Assembly (NCBI GenBank): GCA_905250125.1
Contig: CAJNOL010000204.1
Span: forward strand, 62,001-126,000
Reading direction: 5' to 3'
From: Rotaria sordida
Lineage: Eukaryota; Rotifera; Eurotatoria; Philodinida; Philodinidae
DNA length: 64,000 nt
Made by a program: the position numbers and the translations under genes. Shown in pieces: positions 25,526 through 39,499 of the stretch. The notes under the pieces were generated by a model. It was not told the origin of the DNA. It did not search any database and saw nothing but the letters and a program-made list of their open reading frames with translations. Within the stretch, counting starts at the first letter, position 1; each line of letters opens with the position of its first letter.

Positions 25526-26769
25526 TAACTGAATACACGAAAAAAAATTATTCAAAGATTTTCGAAAATGTTCATTTTTCATTGTTTTCTTAGACTTTTT
25601 AATTCATAACAAAAGTCTAGGAATATACAGCTTTGTAGAGCAAATTTCGCTCTATCGCTTGATATATTATACCAAATTATTCATCGATTGCGTGCAAAAA
25701 GAAAATTGGCAAAGACAAAAATATGTGACGTTTGTTTACGACAGCAGACCCTGAGTCAATGTTCTGTCTGATAACTCGTGATAGATTAGACATACAGGAC
25801 TAAAGAGGGTTGTCATGAGAAGGTCAAGATTGGGAGGAGGCGGAAGTATCGACAACTTCGGTAAATTTTCGTTAGATGAAAGCAAAAATTTTGTATGATT
25901 GGCGGAAGTGACTCTTCCTTGTCCCGTCTGTGACAGTTCTGGAGCTGAAAATTTGGATTTATAGGTACTTGAACATGCTTTTCGATTTCCACCGCGCAAA
26001 TTGCATGAGATTATGATTAATAAATAAGAAATCGACAATTATATGTGACCTGAAAAAACAATAGGCTTCTGGACATTTGTTTTTTAGTTTATTTAAGCTA
26101 TCCAAATTTCGAGACTTACCCTTCGATGGTACATAGCAAATCATAACTGAGTACTAATCTTCATTTTTTCTATTAGATGGCCAAACAAATGTTGGCATTA
26201 TAATAAAATTCTGCAGAATATTGAAAAAAAAGAACCCTGGGAAGTTTCTGAATGTTATTTTTTCTCAATAATGTCTACATTATTCATTTATCCTTGTACA
26301 ATTCAATATATATTTAAAAAAAAAAAAATTAACTATAATTATATATTTTGTTGATAATATCATCAATCAATGGATTATTATTTGCTATTTAGTTGATGTT
26401 TACTACTCGTAAGAGATAGTTTAACTTCAGCGTGACTTAAATTTAAATAAGAATATTTCGAAGAAATGACTAAATCATGTAAGCATGAAAAAACAAAAAT
26501 AAATATTTGTGAATCGTAAATTATATCTTTCTTTCTATATAGAATGTATTTTTCAAAATATTATAACGAAAAAGGTGTGTACATATGCATGCATTTGTTT
26601 TCTTCTTTGTTTTTGTTTCGTTCTGTACTTTTCAGCCTTCAAGAATGAATCATAGTTATGTTTGCTGTTTGTGTTGCATGATTAATATGGAGTAATGCAT
26701 GACACAATCATAAATTATCACAAAATATTTGACTGTACGATTTTGTTTTGTGTTTTGAAAAGTTTCCCG
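25526..26769. other. Intergenic stretch with a possible decayed coding fragment
   Basis: The reverse strand at 25736-26038 reads a 100-residue frame with balanced composition (for example ELSQTGQGRVTSANHTKF). It overlaps another frame at 25959-26144, as if a former coding region were frameshifted. I cannot assign a family. The remainder is AT-rich 5' flank of the F-box gene, with an ATGCATGCAT patch near 26584. Confidence 0.35.
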
Positions 26770-29557
26770 ATGTCTAATACAATGATACCTTGGCTTTGTT
26801 TATTACCTGTGGAAATTCTACATCATATATTTGATTGTCTCGATGCATCAACAATACTATTTTCATTACGTTGTACTTGCCGAAGATTAAAAACAATTGT
26901 TGATAGTTATGATCGATATGTTCTTGATTTTCGATCGATATCGAAGTCTGATTTTCAATTATTATGTTGTTTGATTAATCCACGAAAAGTTAAATCGTTA
27001 ATACTTTTTCCTAAAGATGAAACATCAGATCAACTTGAATTATTTATGACATATTTTCGTATTCAAGAATTTACTCGCCTTCGTTCATTAACTTTAATTG
27101 AAATTGAAGAACGTCAATTGAAAGTTCTTTTAAAACGTTTTTGTATTCCTTCATTAACTTCATTTTCATTTAAACTTGGAAAATATGATGATCGTCGTAC
27201 AAATACAACAGCAACACTTCTATCATCTATTATTTCACAAGCAAATCTACATCATTTAAATCTTGAACTTCGCTCAACGCGTCTAGAAAAAATGATTTGG
27301 CCTGCTCAATGTTTAATTAAATATTTAAAAATTGGTTCGTGTGATGAATTTTCTCAGATTTTTATAATTCTTCGATGTTCACCTCATTTACAAACATTTG
27401 TTATAAAATTTTCAAGTTATGTCGATGATACAATTATCTCATTGGATTCTTTTCGAACATCTTTCCAACAATTAACTTCACTAACATTAGAAAATCTCCG
27501 TGCGAATGTTAATAATCTTGAATTATTGCTTTCATTGATGACTTCATTGACTTATTTAAAATTAATTGGTTTAGGACATTTTTTAAATGGTAATCGATGG
27601 GAACAATTTATTCAAACAAATCTACCATGTTTGAAAAAATTTGAACTTTTCGTTCAGGAATGGAAAGATGTTGATTATACTTCAGTTGATATTGAAGCAA
27701 TTATAGAATTATTTCGAACATCATTTTGGATTGAACATAAAAAATGGTTTTTCACATGTGAAACTATTGAATTATGGCCACGAGTAATCAAACTCTATTC
27801 TATTCCACTTTGTATATCTACGTTGACTTATGAACCTGAATCTAATAAAATATCATCATCAACTTTTTATTCAATAATTAACAACGATATGTCAATTATG
27901 GATAATATTGATACAATTGACTTTAAATTTTCAAAATTTACGTTGGATGACATTCAACAACAGGTAGAAATAACTTTCAATGTTATATTTTTCTCGTTGT
28001 TCAAAAGATATATTCGTACATAAAATCTTATTTCAATATTTTACATGATTAAGTATTACGAGCATGTATGTTCATGCCTTTATAGAGGATATAAACGTAA
28101 GACTCTAACGAGAGAAATCTACCTATGCATCATGTAGATCCTAATGGGTTATGAATATTCCAAAATGAGTTCGGATCCATAGCTTATTGCTGTCAATATA
28201 TTGTATTTTTACTATACTTTTTCATACAATGTCATGGTCTCCCTCAGGAATATCAGAAAGATTGATTTTCGAATTTCAACTTGAAACTTTGCATAGAAAC
28301 AAGCTGTAACAAGAATAGTTTATTTTGAAGGTGATAAGTATTTTTATTGTTTCTATCTCAAGATGCAACCATGATAAAAGCACGTCTTTTACATCGCTCA
28401 TATATAGCCACAGACTCAATGTTCTAATTTCAGGACAGGAACGGATCAAATAGCTTGATACTTTCGTATTTTACCTATTCTTGTTAAAACTTGTTTCTAT
28501 ACAAAGTTTCAAGTTGAAATTTGAAAATCAGTTTTCCTGGTGTTCTTGAGAGAGAACACGATATTGTATTGAAAAATACTGTAAAAATGCAATATGTCCG
28601 CACCAATAAGTTATGGTCTCGAACTCTTTTCAGGATATTCATAATCCATTAGGGTCTACATAATGAATATGTTTTCGACTTAAAACTGATTTATTAGTTG
28701 GGAACTTCCTTCGTAAACCATATCAAACGCTACATATTCCATTTATAGTCATTGATGATCTCATCAATTTTACCTGAATATTTTTCTTGGTATAATTAAT
28801 AAAAAGTCTCTTTATCGAGTATCTGCACTGACGAACAATATTACTAAATCCATTTTGAAGATTTCAAGATTTTCTATCAAAATTTTTTCTATTCATATTC
28901 GAAAATTCTAACTTGAATGATCTCGTCGTTTATATTTTCTCTTGTATAAATGCTTCATGGCAGAATTTTTCGTATCTTATTTTTTTCTTTTTATAGCAGC
29001 AAAATCTGCATGGTCCCTTGTTTCGCCGAATAACAAACCTCGAACTTGATTACTATGTCCAACCAATACCAAATTGGGCTTCATTCATTTCAATACTCGT
29101 TGATCTGACAACAGTCACTCAAATCAAATTAACCGGGATCAGAATTTTTCAGGCTCATCCAAATATAATAACGGATCTTAGTAGTTTACTTCAACAAGCA
29201 TGTAGTCTTACTTCATTAGACATATGTTGCAACTATGATAGTAGACGATCAAAGTTAACTGCACAGGACATATATTCAATGACACCATCACATGTTAAAC
29301 ATTTGGCAGCGTCAATCAAAAATTTAAATGAAGTTAAAATTTGTCTCACAAAACTCCAACATTTATTAACTGCTAGATTCTTCTATCGGAGTAGTTCATT
29401 TTCGAATGTAGTTGTCGAATGGTTGGAACAAGAGAAAGCTGGTTCATCATACTTTGTAGGTGCTGTTTTTACAAAAGTATGGCTCGTACAAAGTAATAAT
29501 CAATTTAAATTAGTCAGAATTGGAAATAAACGTATTAAACTCACTGTTGATCATTAA
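26770..29557 (+). CDS. F-box protein, LRR-like
   Basis: Two exons (26770-27963 and 28997-29557) join in phase 0 at CAG/CAG to about 584 residues. The N-terminus WLCLLPVEILHHIFDCLD followed by ASTILFSLRCTCRRLK is a clear F-box (about residues 6-45), which binds Skp1 in SCF ubiquitin ligases. The rest shows irregular repeats of the form LxxLxL (for example FTRLRSLTL, LHHLNLEL, LTSLTLENL, LTYLKLIGL), as expected of a leucine-rich substrate-binding arm. The start at 26770 was preferred because the F-box follows at once; an in-frame Met lies at 26695. The 1.03-kb intron is long for this window because a fold-back element is inserted in it. If the intron is not removed, the frame ends at 28023 after 442 residues counted from 26695. 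The substrate is unknown; such F-box genes form large families in bdelloids. Confidence 0.75.
28117..28700. mobile_element. Fold-back element in the F-box gene intron
   Basis: Arms of about 190-210 bases face each other. Left: CATGTAGATCCTAATGGGTT, TTCAACTTGAAACTTTGCAT, AGAAACAAGC. Right, reverse-complemented: TATGTAGACCCTAATGGATT, TTCAACTTGAAACTTTGTAT, AGAAACAAGT. About 160 bases separate the arms, with no open frame. It is the better-preserved of two copies in the window (the other is at 19470-19700). Confidence 0.8.
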
Positions 29558-31709
29558 AATTCATAAGCTTTTGTTAATAATTGGATTATTTATTTAATTC
29601 AAATACATATTACCGATCTTATATTTCTTTTTCTTTTGTCTTAAATTTATTAGTTCAATGTAATGTAAACAGAATTAAATTAAGAAGTTTTCTTTCTTTT
29701 TTCAATATGAACATATTTATATAATACGAAGTGTGTCTCTGAAAAATCTCAATCTTCATTTTCTAAATTCTATTACTTTTCTTGAGAGAACAGATTTGAA
29801 CATGTTTGATTTTGTTTTTATCTGTTATTGCTTATTCTAACTCAAACAGTATAGTATTCGTTCAATTAAATCTAATGTCAGTTGCAGTGATGGAACAATG
29901 TTATGTCTCATTTTCATAATAAACAATATCTATATCTATTTTTACAACGAGTAGATTTTGACTTAATCGTTTACAATCACATGGGATTTTCCCATTAAAT
30001 TTGTTTTTTTTTGTGTTTATTGCTGGAGCAAACAAAAAAGTGAATCATTGGACTTTTTTTCTTCGGAAAAATAAATATCCATTTATTTTTAACGAAAAAT
30101 CACTATGCATTGTACACCTACGTACATTAAAACAAGAGTGGAAAAGATTTATTTAAAAGCAAACTTATTGCTTTTAATGTAAATATAAAAACTATTATTT
30201 GACATTTACAGTGTTGATATTAACTTTATGACAAAAGAGAAAAGCAAGGGCAAAATCGAAGAAAGATGGTTACTTTATGATGTATGAAAAGAGTAGTAAT
30301 GTTTTTAATGAAACCTACGATGATTTATATTTATAAAAAGAATACATTCTATTTATATGGGAAAAAAAATGATTTAGACTGAAGTCGATCAACATTCTTG
30401 TTCTATTTGTAAATTTGATGTATGGACCCTATTGAATTTGAAGAATTGAAGACATTCAGACAATCCATTTCGCTCACATCCAACTCGAAATCTTTTTAAA
30501 CAGTGTACCAATTGCAAAGATCAATGTTTCAAATTTCCATCTGGAATAACTTTGATTAATATGAAAGATTATTTTTAATATCATCAATTACTACATTGAA
30601 ATACCTATTGAATGACAATATACATATATATATATTGTTATAATTATTTATTTTGTATAGAAAATATTAAAAGTGTAAAGATTTTAATATTAATGTTTAC
30701 AATGAATTAAGCAAGCTTTTCATAATCTATCAAGCATGAAATGACCTTCACATAAATCAAAGTTTGCAGTCTAATTATAGAAACAAAAGGTAAAAGTGTC
30801 ATGTGATCCATTCTAATAAGTAATCAACAAATCTATATCAAGGGATTACTTACGGTCATACTGTTCGCTAATTGTTACACTTATTTATTGAGTGTATTAA
30901 CATTTGAATGCCATATAATTCGAATTATTTAAGAATAAATTATCGATTTAAATATAAATTTCGTTATAAGATGAACATATATACATCTTTAATTATTTCC
31001 TTCGTATACTAAAGATTGTTTTTTTACGTTTAAAAAGTATTAATACCCGAATATTTCGTATTTGTATTTTAATGGATTAAAACAGAAATCGGTTGTTTGC
31101 TTTTTTTATTAAAAAACAATGATTGCGCTGATGGATAACGTCATTATCAATTTAGAAATTTTAACTAGAACTTAATGTAAACAATATCTTCAATCTGCAA
31201 AATCAATGGTAGATGATAAAAATAAGAGTACAACCAAATTATACAAACATTGATAAAAAAAAATTATTTTATTCCCATTATTTTATTCCAAATAAATCTG
31301 TTTCATTTTTTTTTTGGATATACACTAAGTTGTTTACATCGAAGATATAAACTGAATTTTAAATCAAATATCCTTTATGAAGATTCAATGAATCAATTAT
31401 TTCATTTATCACCGTCATAATAACGAATAAACTCATCTCGTTACTTGTTATTATAAACTACTCAAGTAAAACATTAAAGAATTATCAACACTTCATCTTG
31501 AAGGTCAATAGTGATAAAAGAATTTATTTTTAATACACAAGAAACACAAAAAAAAACAGAGTCCTTCTAGTCAACAGTATTATTTATTCTAATAAATTTT
31601 TATTTTGTATAAATCGTTATAGAATATATTTTATTTTGACTATTATATTAACTTATTTAATTTGTTGAAATAAATTAATAAAATTTCCGATGACAGTTGT
31701 ATTTTGTGA
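29558..31709. other. Gene-free AT-rich intergenic stretch
   Basis: This lies between the 3' ends of the convergent F-box and XK-related genes, with A/T-rich low-complexity sequence. No exon, RNA gene or paired repeat was seen. Confidence 0.5.
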
Positions 31710-33940
31710 TTATACTATCGTTATTGTTTTAGTTCGATAAAGAATATTTTTTGATAGAATATCAAATATAAAACCAATAATTTGTAATGATATAAGTATT
31801 GATATAAAAATAATTAAACGTAATGTTAGTTCATTATGATTAAAAGAAAATGTTTCAAGATAAAGACAATATAGAAATATGGATAGATTTTCTAATGATA
31901 TCAATGCATTAATTGTTATATCATCAATTGAATAATGTGTTATTAAAGAAAATATCATTTGTAAAAACATTGTATTTTGTTTATGTTTAAATTTTGATCG
32001 ATGAAATAATCGAGTAATCATTAATGTTAAATGTACAATGAAAAAAATCATTGTCAACAACCAATTATTAAAATGAAAAAGAAAGATAAATGTATAAATA
32101 CGTGTAATAATTAAAAATAATCGCGATAAAATTGATAAAATAATATTAAATGAAAATCGTTCAAGAATAAGAAATGTTGATAGAAGAGAATAATTTATTA
32201 TTAAATAGTAGAAAATACTAGTTAAAATAAATGTTGGTGAAGAAGGAAGATGAATAGACATTAGATTAAATGAGGAAAATAAGTATTGAGTCCAATCCGA
32301 CGACATTGTTCGACGAGCTAAATGCTTATGTTCATTATCAAATATTTGCCAATGACTAGGAAAAAAAAGGGATTTTAATAATTTCAAAAAAAAAACGCTC
32401 ATAAATCAGTCTAATTTTTACTTATAAACATTCAGAGTATATAACCAATGTTTTATATCTTACATGAAAACTACTGGTAGCAGCATCCCTCTAACGATCA
32501 GAGTCACTCTTCTAAAAATAGATGTTCACTTTTTCGAAATTATAAATTCGATCTTCTGAAAAAGAAAAACTGAATAAAATGTGGCGTATGACTCAAGATT
32601 TACCTATATCGGTATGATCAGATACAAAAATTGCTTTAGGTATTTCATAAATACTATTAAAATTTACTATTATATAAAATCTTTTTTTTTGTCTTTTAAT
32701 ATATTTCAAAATACAATGTTTAATGTTATTGCTTTGTTTTGTTTACTTACGCTATTGAAGAATAACTAGGAATTGTATTTGTCATTGACGTTGATGATAA
32801 ATAATCATTATTTGATATCCATTGAGGAATAAAATAATTCATATTTAATAAAGATTTAGTTGATTGTTGAAAATTATTTGACCAAAAATAAATATTAAAA
32901 AAAGTTAAAAATCCCGTATGAATAGCATAAAATAATGTTAAATAATGAAATAATTTTTGTTTTTTTCTTTTATATAATGATAAATGATGTATCATAGATG
33001 AATCTGTCCTATGTGATATATTTGTTTCGAATGTTGTTGATGATAATGAAGATGATGATGAATTTAATATTTGTCTATTATAATATTTATCAAACATAAT
33101 TGTGAATAATTCAACAAGTTCATACAGTAAATAAGGACGTATACTAAATGGTATTAATAGTAAATAAGATGGTACAGTATTTAATTGAATTAAGTTATTT
33201 ATCCATAAGATCATATCACATAAAATAATTGTACTAGTAAAACTAATAATATATATATAATTTGTATGATAATAAATGTAAAGAAGAACAATATCAATTG
33301 TATTTGTAATAAGAAATGATAAAATAAGAATAATAATGATTAAAAGAGATCTATTTGAGTATGAATGTGATTTAGTTAATAAATGATCATTATGTTTTAT
33401 AGAAGGAACTAATGATAATGATCTATTATTTGACGTTGAAAATGAAAAACTTTTAGTTAAATAAATTGATTTTTGAAATTTTTTATCAAATTTTTCCGAT
33501 TGTGTTCGAACAATTTGATTTATTGTTGGTGGTAATAATGAATTAATTATATTTTCATTTGCAAATGGAATATTTTCACATATTGTTTCATTATTCGATG
33601 ATAAATTATGAAATGTATTTGTACTTGCAATAGAATTTGTACCAAATGTTGTCCAACTATGACGATAATTATCATTGGTTGTTGATGGAAATATATAAAA
33701 ATTTGTTCCATGTAATAAACGTTGTTGATAAGAATTTTCAAGATTATTTTCTGTAGAAATTTGAGTATTGTTGTCTTCACTAATTGATTGTTCTTGTTGT
33801 TGTTGTTGTTCAGTGACACTCAAGTCAAGATCGGCTAGACTTGTATGTTTACAAATGAATAAATGACATTTTGGACAAGCACTTAAACTTAATGAATAAT
33901 GTAGAACATTCATGAGATTTACAATTAAAATTTTCTTCAA
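31710..33940 (-). CDS. Probable XK-related (XKR) multipass membrane protein
   Basis: Two exons (32751-33940 and 31710-32355) join in phase to about 611 residues; the donor GTAAGT and acceptor TTCCTAG are good. The first part is a Ser/Asn/Gln-rich cytosolic segment with a small CPKCHLFIC motif at residues 22-30. Several membrane spans follow: SLLIIIILILSFLITNTIDI, a second ending ILCDMILWI, and others. Exon 2 opens HWQIFDNEHKHLARR and has at least five more spans. The last ones (NALISLENLSIFLYCLYLE then a Gly-containing span) have the pattern of the XKR C-terminus, and LSRLFLIITRIY plus a WLLTMIFFIVH segment resembles XKR mid-membrane motifs. XKR proteins include the XKR8/XKR9 lipid scramblases. 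The family assignment is by pattern only. An upstream exon is possible because Met1 lies directly before CPKC rather than at a clear start context. Confidence 0.55.
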
Positions 33941-36900
33941 ATAAAATTACACATTTAAATTAATTATCTAAATAAAATTAATTACTAAAATAGAAAAAGA
34001 AAGAATACGAGACATTAATTATAATAATAATAGTAATAATAATAATAATAAGTATTCTAGTTTGAATTAGATTAAAATGTATTCTCTCTTACTTTAAGAC
34101 TTACATTGATTATAGATTAAAGTTTATATTGAAAGATAATCATGAGTGATATGATCTGTCTTGTCATGGTACTCAATGACAACCATTGAAAAGCTTGATC
34201 ACACACGCGTATCTGAATGAACTGACTACATCAGAGATTAATATTGATTAGTATGTGTACTATACTATTCAACACTTAAGGATGAAAAGAGAAAGGAAAA
34301 AAGAAACAATAGAATGGTCAATGCTTCATGATGTCTATTTTTCTCTGTTATCAATTTCAAATTAAAGTGTATTATATATAGTTCATAAATTCAATGATGA
34401 ACATGTATAAAATACTGACTTATTGTTATTTTAGATTTCGTTTCATTTCCTTTTCTCTTTTTTTTTTTTATATCCTACTTCTTTTTGCTTTATTGACGTT
34501 TGATGATAAGCGTAGGTGATGGCGATTGAAAAACGGTCAATTAAACATAAGCAAACATGCGTGGGATGAATTTTGTTTTGATTGTACCATATGAATCAAT
34601 CAGCGATCTAGCAATATTAAAAGAAAAAAAAACTTCTCTTCTCGAAAAGCTATACTACGCTTTAAAATGATAATTAAGCAAATAACCTTGAGAGAAAAAA
34701 AAATATGTATGTGTATATATCGCACTAATTGAACGTGTAACATATGATGATTTGATTTTCTTTCTCATGAAATATGAGAAAAGAATCGAATTATCTTTCT
34801 TATTGTCATTTCAACCTTTTCATTCTCAATTTCGTATTCTATTGAATTCAGTTCATCTTATATGATGAGAAGCATTAAAAAAACGATGCAATAATACACA
34901 TTGAAAATACTATTCAATCATGCACGCAATGCCAATCGAATAAAGAAAAAAAAAAAGAGAAAAGTAACAGGTAAATTATTCGTAACTAAAACAACGCATT
35001 GTTCAGCCCTAACGGATAATTTTATTATTGTCGACAACCTTTGAGAGCACTGATACATAAAAGATTGAGAGAAGTAAAGGGCATTCTCTTTTTCTTTTAC
35101 AATAGACATATAATGTAATGCTGTTTTTCATCATGATCATCTCAACAAACTCCCGATGGCTATATAATCATTCTGACCGAAACAACATCCGGTCGACTGA
35201 CTGATCATTATAATGATTTCCTAATTTGTTCTCTTGTTATATTTATTCACAGTCTATTGTGCTTCATTTTCTTCTTCTTATACATGAATGATAATTTTTT
35301 TTTCTTTATACTATATAAATTCTACAATTTTTTTTTTTTTATATATAAAATTAAACATCCATTTATTGATATAAATGTTTCGATAAGAAGAACATTTTTT
35401 TTTTTCTTTTACTTCATGTAATACATCGAATATCATTAAGTAAGAAGTATTTGTGAACATTGAAGTAGTACATCATATGAACTATCATTATTTTTTTTTC
35501 AATAAGACGATAAGGATAATTGACTTTTTAATGAGAATACATTGATAGATAATTTTTTAAAAGCGTAGATATATAACAATTAAGTGAAAAGAGTCTTCTT
35601 TATATTCAAACGATAAATCATTAAAGCAAATGGAGATATATATATATATCAGATATTTCAAAAAAAAAAAGTAATATTGATATTGTACATTTAAAAAAAG
35701 ATTTATGTTATATTCAATATTTGTATATATAACTTTGTTAAAATTGGTTTTTGTTTAATGTATAGATACCAATATTTCAACATGCTATGATAATACTTAA
35801 TTGATGTTTGTCTACTAATTATAGAACATCTTTTCATAAAGTTGAAATATTCTCAATCTTGAATTCTTATTGAGAATTGTTCAATCTTGATGAAATTCGA
35901 AATTATTATATTTGAAAATCTGAAGATATAAGACAATGTTTAAGATATAACTCCTTCCTTTCGATATTCTTGTCTAGGGCAAATATTTCTAAAAGATTCA
36001 AAATCATTTAAATTAAAGTCGGAGTGACGTTGAAAAACGGATGATTTGATAATACTGGTATTATTTTTGAAATATTTTGATTTATAAACATAGATTCTAT
36101 ATGTAAGCTGAAGCTAATAGCATTAGTAGAAAGAACATATCAAGTTGTACTTGTTAAATGTAAAAACTACGATAAGCTACAATTTTCGGAGAAATTCAAT
36201 TATGTTATTGAGCTTCTTTACTCTATGAATAATTCTAAAATTCTGTTTAAAGAAAAAAACGCACCAATTTTAGAAGAGAAAGTTGTCTATAAATTCATTT
36301 AGCTTTTATCTCTTAAAATACAGTTTCATAAATATCTTGAACTTCTATCGCTTTAATTTTATATCTCGATGCGTTGTTAAAGAAACATTTTCCATACTAC
36401 ACTATTTTCATCTCATTATTAGGATACATGAATTGAGTGATATAATATTAAATTTTTTCGCATAATCTTCATTTATATTCTTTTTTGCGTTGAATGTCAA
36501 AAATAATATAAGTATTCAACGTTATTATCAAAGCAACTTTTTTTCAACGTCACTTCGACTTTAATTTAAATATAGTAATCCGCAGATTTATTATCAAATT
36601 TTTTTAATTTAAAATGATTTTCGATTAGAATTACAATAAACTATAATAATTAAAGATTGAAAATATTTCAACAGTATGAAAAAATGTTCTATAATTAGCA
36701 GACAAATATTTTACAGTTTTCTCGAGATTTTTCTTCAGATTTCAAGAGACAAAGGAATAAAATAAGCACACGATTTAATACATTCTTAATTGTATATATG
36801 CACTACCATAGCATAAAGTACGAGTACTTGCTAGAGTATATCGAGTTGGTCTGGGATTCGAGTCCGAAAATATTGCTCTCAATGGGCTCCAGTCATTAAA

Positions 36901-37254
36901 TACAAAATAAAGTGGAAAAAAATTGTCTCGTATCTTCGGGACGACTATTCAATTTTGATAAGAAAATTTCATTGAATATCAAAGTACGGTTATACCAAGT
37001 CCCGGTTCGAAAAATTTATACCTGACGTGTTCCAATATTTGCTCAGCTCTGCATAACATATAGATATCTATAATTCTTAGAATAAAAGTATTCACTTTTT
37101 ACTTTTTATATAGAAATTTCTTATATTTTTTCTATGGTCTATATATGAAAACGTTATCTTAAATACAATTATATCTATTAAAAAGAAAGTTGATTTTTAT
37201 ATATATAATTCATCATTCATTTTTAATAGCAAACAAACAAATACTGAATAACAT
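33941..37254. other. Gene-free AT-rich intergenic stretch
   Basis: 5' flank of the XK-related gene and 3' flank of the SH3 gene. It has many A/T runs, an AAT/TAA microsatellite near 34020-34050 and AT dinucleotides near 35635-35650. A tRNA-like fragment is noted near 36825. No coding exon is supported. Confidence 0.5.
36825..36885 (+). pseudogene. Possible tRNA-derived fragment (B-box-like)
   Basis: GGGATTCGAGTCC resembles the internal B box / T-loop of a tRNA. It is preceded by a D-arm-like TGCTAGAGTATATCGAGTTGG. The T-arm stem does not pair fully and no acceptor stem could be closed, so it is at most a decayed tRNA or SINE head. Low confidence. Confidence 0.2.
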
Positions 37255-39499
37255 CTAGACAGTGATCGAAACATTATGAATGAAACTAGTAGATTTTTTT
37301 GTTTGAATATCACTGTTATTATTATTATTAGTAGTAGGAATTGTACTAGTAGTAATATTTGATGAAGCATATATAACTGGTATTCGTCCAGTTCGATGAT
37401 TATTCATCTGTATATGAATAAATGGTGTTGTACTATCATCTGTTGATGAACTTGCTGTACTTGATGATGATGACGATGAATAAGAAAAAGATGGTCGATG
37501 ATGAACTGATAAAATAGGTGTTGATGGTGAAAGTGAATCATTTTCAATTTGATTAAGACTTAAATCAGAAAAATGTCTTTCAATTGTTAATTTTTTTGGA
37601 ATAATAGCTGGTGGTAACGATGGTTCAGCAAGAACAATATTTCTTAAATGTTGTTCTTTAGGTTTTTTAAATGGATCTGGTGAATATGATGTTTTTGTAT
37701 GTAATGGTTTTTTTAATGCAGATTGCGTATGATATGGTAAAGAACGTCGAGTATATGGTGTTCGACGTATATATGGTGATGAAATAATATTATTATTATC
37801 AATAAGATATTTTGATGATAAATTTGTTGTTTTATCATAACTATCATAAAGACGATGAGATTTATTTTTCAAAGATGATGATATATTTTGTTCATAAGGA
37901 AATGGTTGACATGCACCATTACTAAAAAGAAATGAAATATTATTAATAATTCATAAGACTAGATGATAAGTTATTTATAAGAATAAATTATTATTGAATT
38001 TTAATCTCATATTACTTATTTGAATAATTTTAAAAAAAAAACCAATCAGTTAGCGTCAGTAGTTTATGAGAAAATAAATCGTTAGAAAATTATACTTCTT
38101 TATAATTTGAAATTGTGCAATTTTCTTCTTTTTTTTTTCTCTTTACCTTTCTTGTCGTTGATTTTTTCTTATAATTTGTGTAAATGCACTATTACTTGAT
38201 ATTAATAATTGAGATTTATTTTGATTAGTTTTTGATGATTTTTTCAATGGAAGATCTTGTACAACAAGACCAGTTCTTTTAAATGTATTTGAAGATGAAT
38301 GTAATGATTGTAAATTTGATAAATTTGTTGTATGTTTAGTTGATAAATCTAAATAATGATGATTATTTGTTGATGATTCACAATCTGAAACACCTGAATC
38401 ACCACCACATGATGATGATGTTAGATCTTGACGTCGTCTATGTGATGATGATAAATTATGATTTGTTGATAAAGAATATTTTTTATTTATTGGTGGTGTT
38501 AATGTTGGTAAAGTTGTTAATGGAGATTTGATTTTTTCTGATTTTTGTAATTCAAAATCATGAAGTTTATAAGAACATTCAACATTATTTAAAGATTTTA
38601 TTGATTGACGACGAAATATTGGACGGCAACATATATATGGTACAAAACCTTCATCATTATCAGCTGTTTTTATAAATAACCATTCATTTATAATATATTG
38701 TGCATTAACAGGAAAACCTTTAGAGAAAAAAATATTTAAAACAAAATTTTTGTTGAAGGAAAGAAAAGAAAAATAAATAATCAAATTAAATACCTCGTTG
38801 AATTTCAATTTGTTTTTTTTGTAAACCTTTTCCATCAGGATTAAATGAAACAACAACTAACATTGGAATATTTGCTGGTGATTGTGATGATGCACGACGT
38901 AATTTTTCTGTAATACTTATACTATCTTCTTTATCAGATTCATCCATACTTGCGCGACGCATTAACAATCGTGTAGATTTATCTAAATAATCACAAATGT
39001 CATTGTAGAATTCTACTTATTAGATTTGTTACGGGAATAAACATATGGTCAATGACATGATATATACAAGGACATGAAGATTAACTAATGGAAAATTTTC
39101 TTTTTTTTAATCATAACACTCGAAATTATTATAATATTCTATTAAAATATATATTTAAATCTTTCGAGTTTGACATTGATTTTATTTTGCTTCCTTCGAT
39201 GAATTCTATACGTATGAAATATTTGAAAATTTACCTTTACGTAAGAAGCCATAATGATCCATTGATTGTCGTTCATTTTTTTTTGTTAATGATACATCTG
39301 GATTATCATATAATGAATCTCGTTTAGCTGTCGTACACAGACATGTTTCTAAATATATCAAGAACAAAATGCAAATAGATTATATTTCTGAAAAAAAAAG
39401 AAAAAAAATAAATGTCTTCAAATGACAATGATTCTCACGTTTATTTGTACTAATCGAACAACGAGTGCGTGCTCGTTCAAAGAAACGTTTTAATAACAT
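37255..39499 (-). CDS. SH3-domain adaptor protein
   Basis: Five exons (39439-39499, 39235-39348, 38794-38982, 38147-38717, 37255-37921) join in phase to about 533 residues. A short basic Cys-containing N-terminus leads to SLYDNPDV, then an SH3-like domain at about residues 98-155. It opens PMLVVVSFNPDGKGLQKKQI, is split by an intron inside QRG/FPVNAQ, and ends NEWLFIKTADNDEGFVPYIC, where the W and the G-VP-Y signature of SH3 domains are present. The rest is disordered: Ser/Thr-rich, with basic patches and proline pairs such as LPPAIIPKK. It probably scaffolds proline-rich partners at the membrane or cytoskeleton; I cannot name an orthologue. An in-phase alternative first exon lies 2.2 kb upstream at 41701-41734 and would give 524 residues. 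Confidence 0.78.
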
